A program made the translations under genes and the position numbers. Positions 5,091 through 5,157 of a DNA stretch of 5,157 nt are shown piece by piece (position 1 is the stretch's first letter; every line of letters starts with the position of its first letter). A model generated the notes under the pieces. It saw nothing but the letters and a program-made list of their open reading frames with translations, made no database searches and had not been told where the DNA came from. Source of the stretch: Acidobacteriota bacterium (lineage in GTDB: Bacteria > Acidobacteriota > Terriglobia > Bryobacterales > Bryobacteraceae); NCBI GenBank assembly GCA_023436715.1, contig JAEZIJ010000067.1, forward strand, positions 1-5,157, given 5' to 3'.

Positions 5091-5157
5091 ATGGATTCTC
5101 TTTGTGAAGACGCCTGGGGCTTGTACGAACGCTGCATCTCCACAGGCATAGTGGAGT
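5091..5157 (+). CDS. Possible N-terminus of a divergent gene, cut by the window edge
   Basis: From ATG 5091, 22 codons run without a stop to the window end (MDSLCEDAWGLYERCISTGI...). An in-frame ATG at 5073 is an alternative start. The composition is protein-like, but there is no clear Shine-Dalgarno sequence at a proper distance and the stretch is too short to identify. It would be divergent from the transposase. I do not recognise a family; the alternative is plain intergenic DNA. Confidence 0.2.
   Translation, partial: MDSLCEDAWGLYERCISTGIVE
5138..5156. repeat. Small inverted repeat at the right edge
   Basis: CTCCAC (5138-5143) and GTGGAG (5151-5156) form a 6-bp stem with a 7-nt loop. 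It may be the start of a larger structure beyond the window or chance. It lies inside the possible partial reading frame. Confidence 0.25.

Noticed and set aside
4409..5125. Weak terminal inverted similarity, GTACA...CAGGCG, at 4409-4424 and 5110-5125 on the minus strand
   Set aside because: Only about 12 of 18 positions match, and RAYTs do not use terminal inverted repeats. It is likely chance.

Overview
The window looks like chromosomal DNA from a GC-rich Acidobacteriota bacterium, probably of the Solibacter/Bryobacter group. This is inferred from three things: tandem 'putative Ig' modules in a secreted protein, a YVTN/beta-propeller-like protein ending in a Cys-x-Cys-x-Pro segment, and a REP-associated tyrosine transposase (RAYT) of the 'RRRLPHWHP...FLTWRL' type. 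No rRNA or housekeeping gene is present to prove the taxonomy.

Layout, left to right. Positions 1-210 are non-coding. They hold a cluster of REP-like palindromes (two full GTAG-headed copies and the edge of a third, divergent one), a weak promoter candidate and a good ribosome binding site. Positions 211-4365 hold three tightly packed plus-strand genes: a 195-residue exported protein with one Big_1-like Ig domain and a C-terminal membrane helix; a 322-residue exported protein with propeller-like repeats; and an 865-residue exported protein with seven tandem He_PIG-type Ig modules plus a conserved-looking C-terminal region. Spacing is 4 nt between the first two genes and an ATGA overlap between the second and third, so they form one operon. 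All three have N-terminal signal sequences and none shows a recognisable catalytic site, so a cell-surface or extracellular structural/adhesive role is the best inference.

Positions 4366-4417 are a short convergent intergenic gap with a strong GC-rich hairpin that is both REP-like and terminator-like. Positions 4418-5067 (minus strand) hold a RAYT gene with a one-base frameshift. The break separates the HUH histidines from the catalytic tyrosine. A second class of REP-like hairpins (GTGG-headed) sits at and inside both ends of this gene, in inverted orientation. The last ~90 bases contain a hairpin covering the transposase start codon and possibly the first codons of a divergent plus-strand gene cut by the window edge.

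The most interesting part is the REP/RAYT arrangement: two different REP families, compensatory base changes that support their folding, and REP sequence used as coding sequence at both ends of the transposase gene. The three-gene exported-protein operon is the second point of interest.
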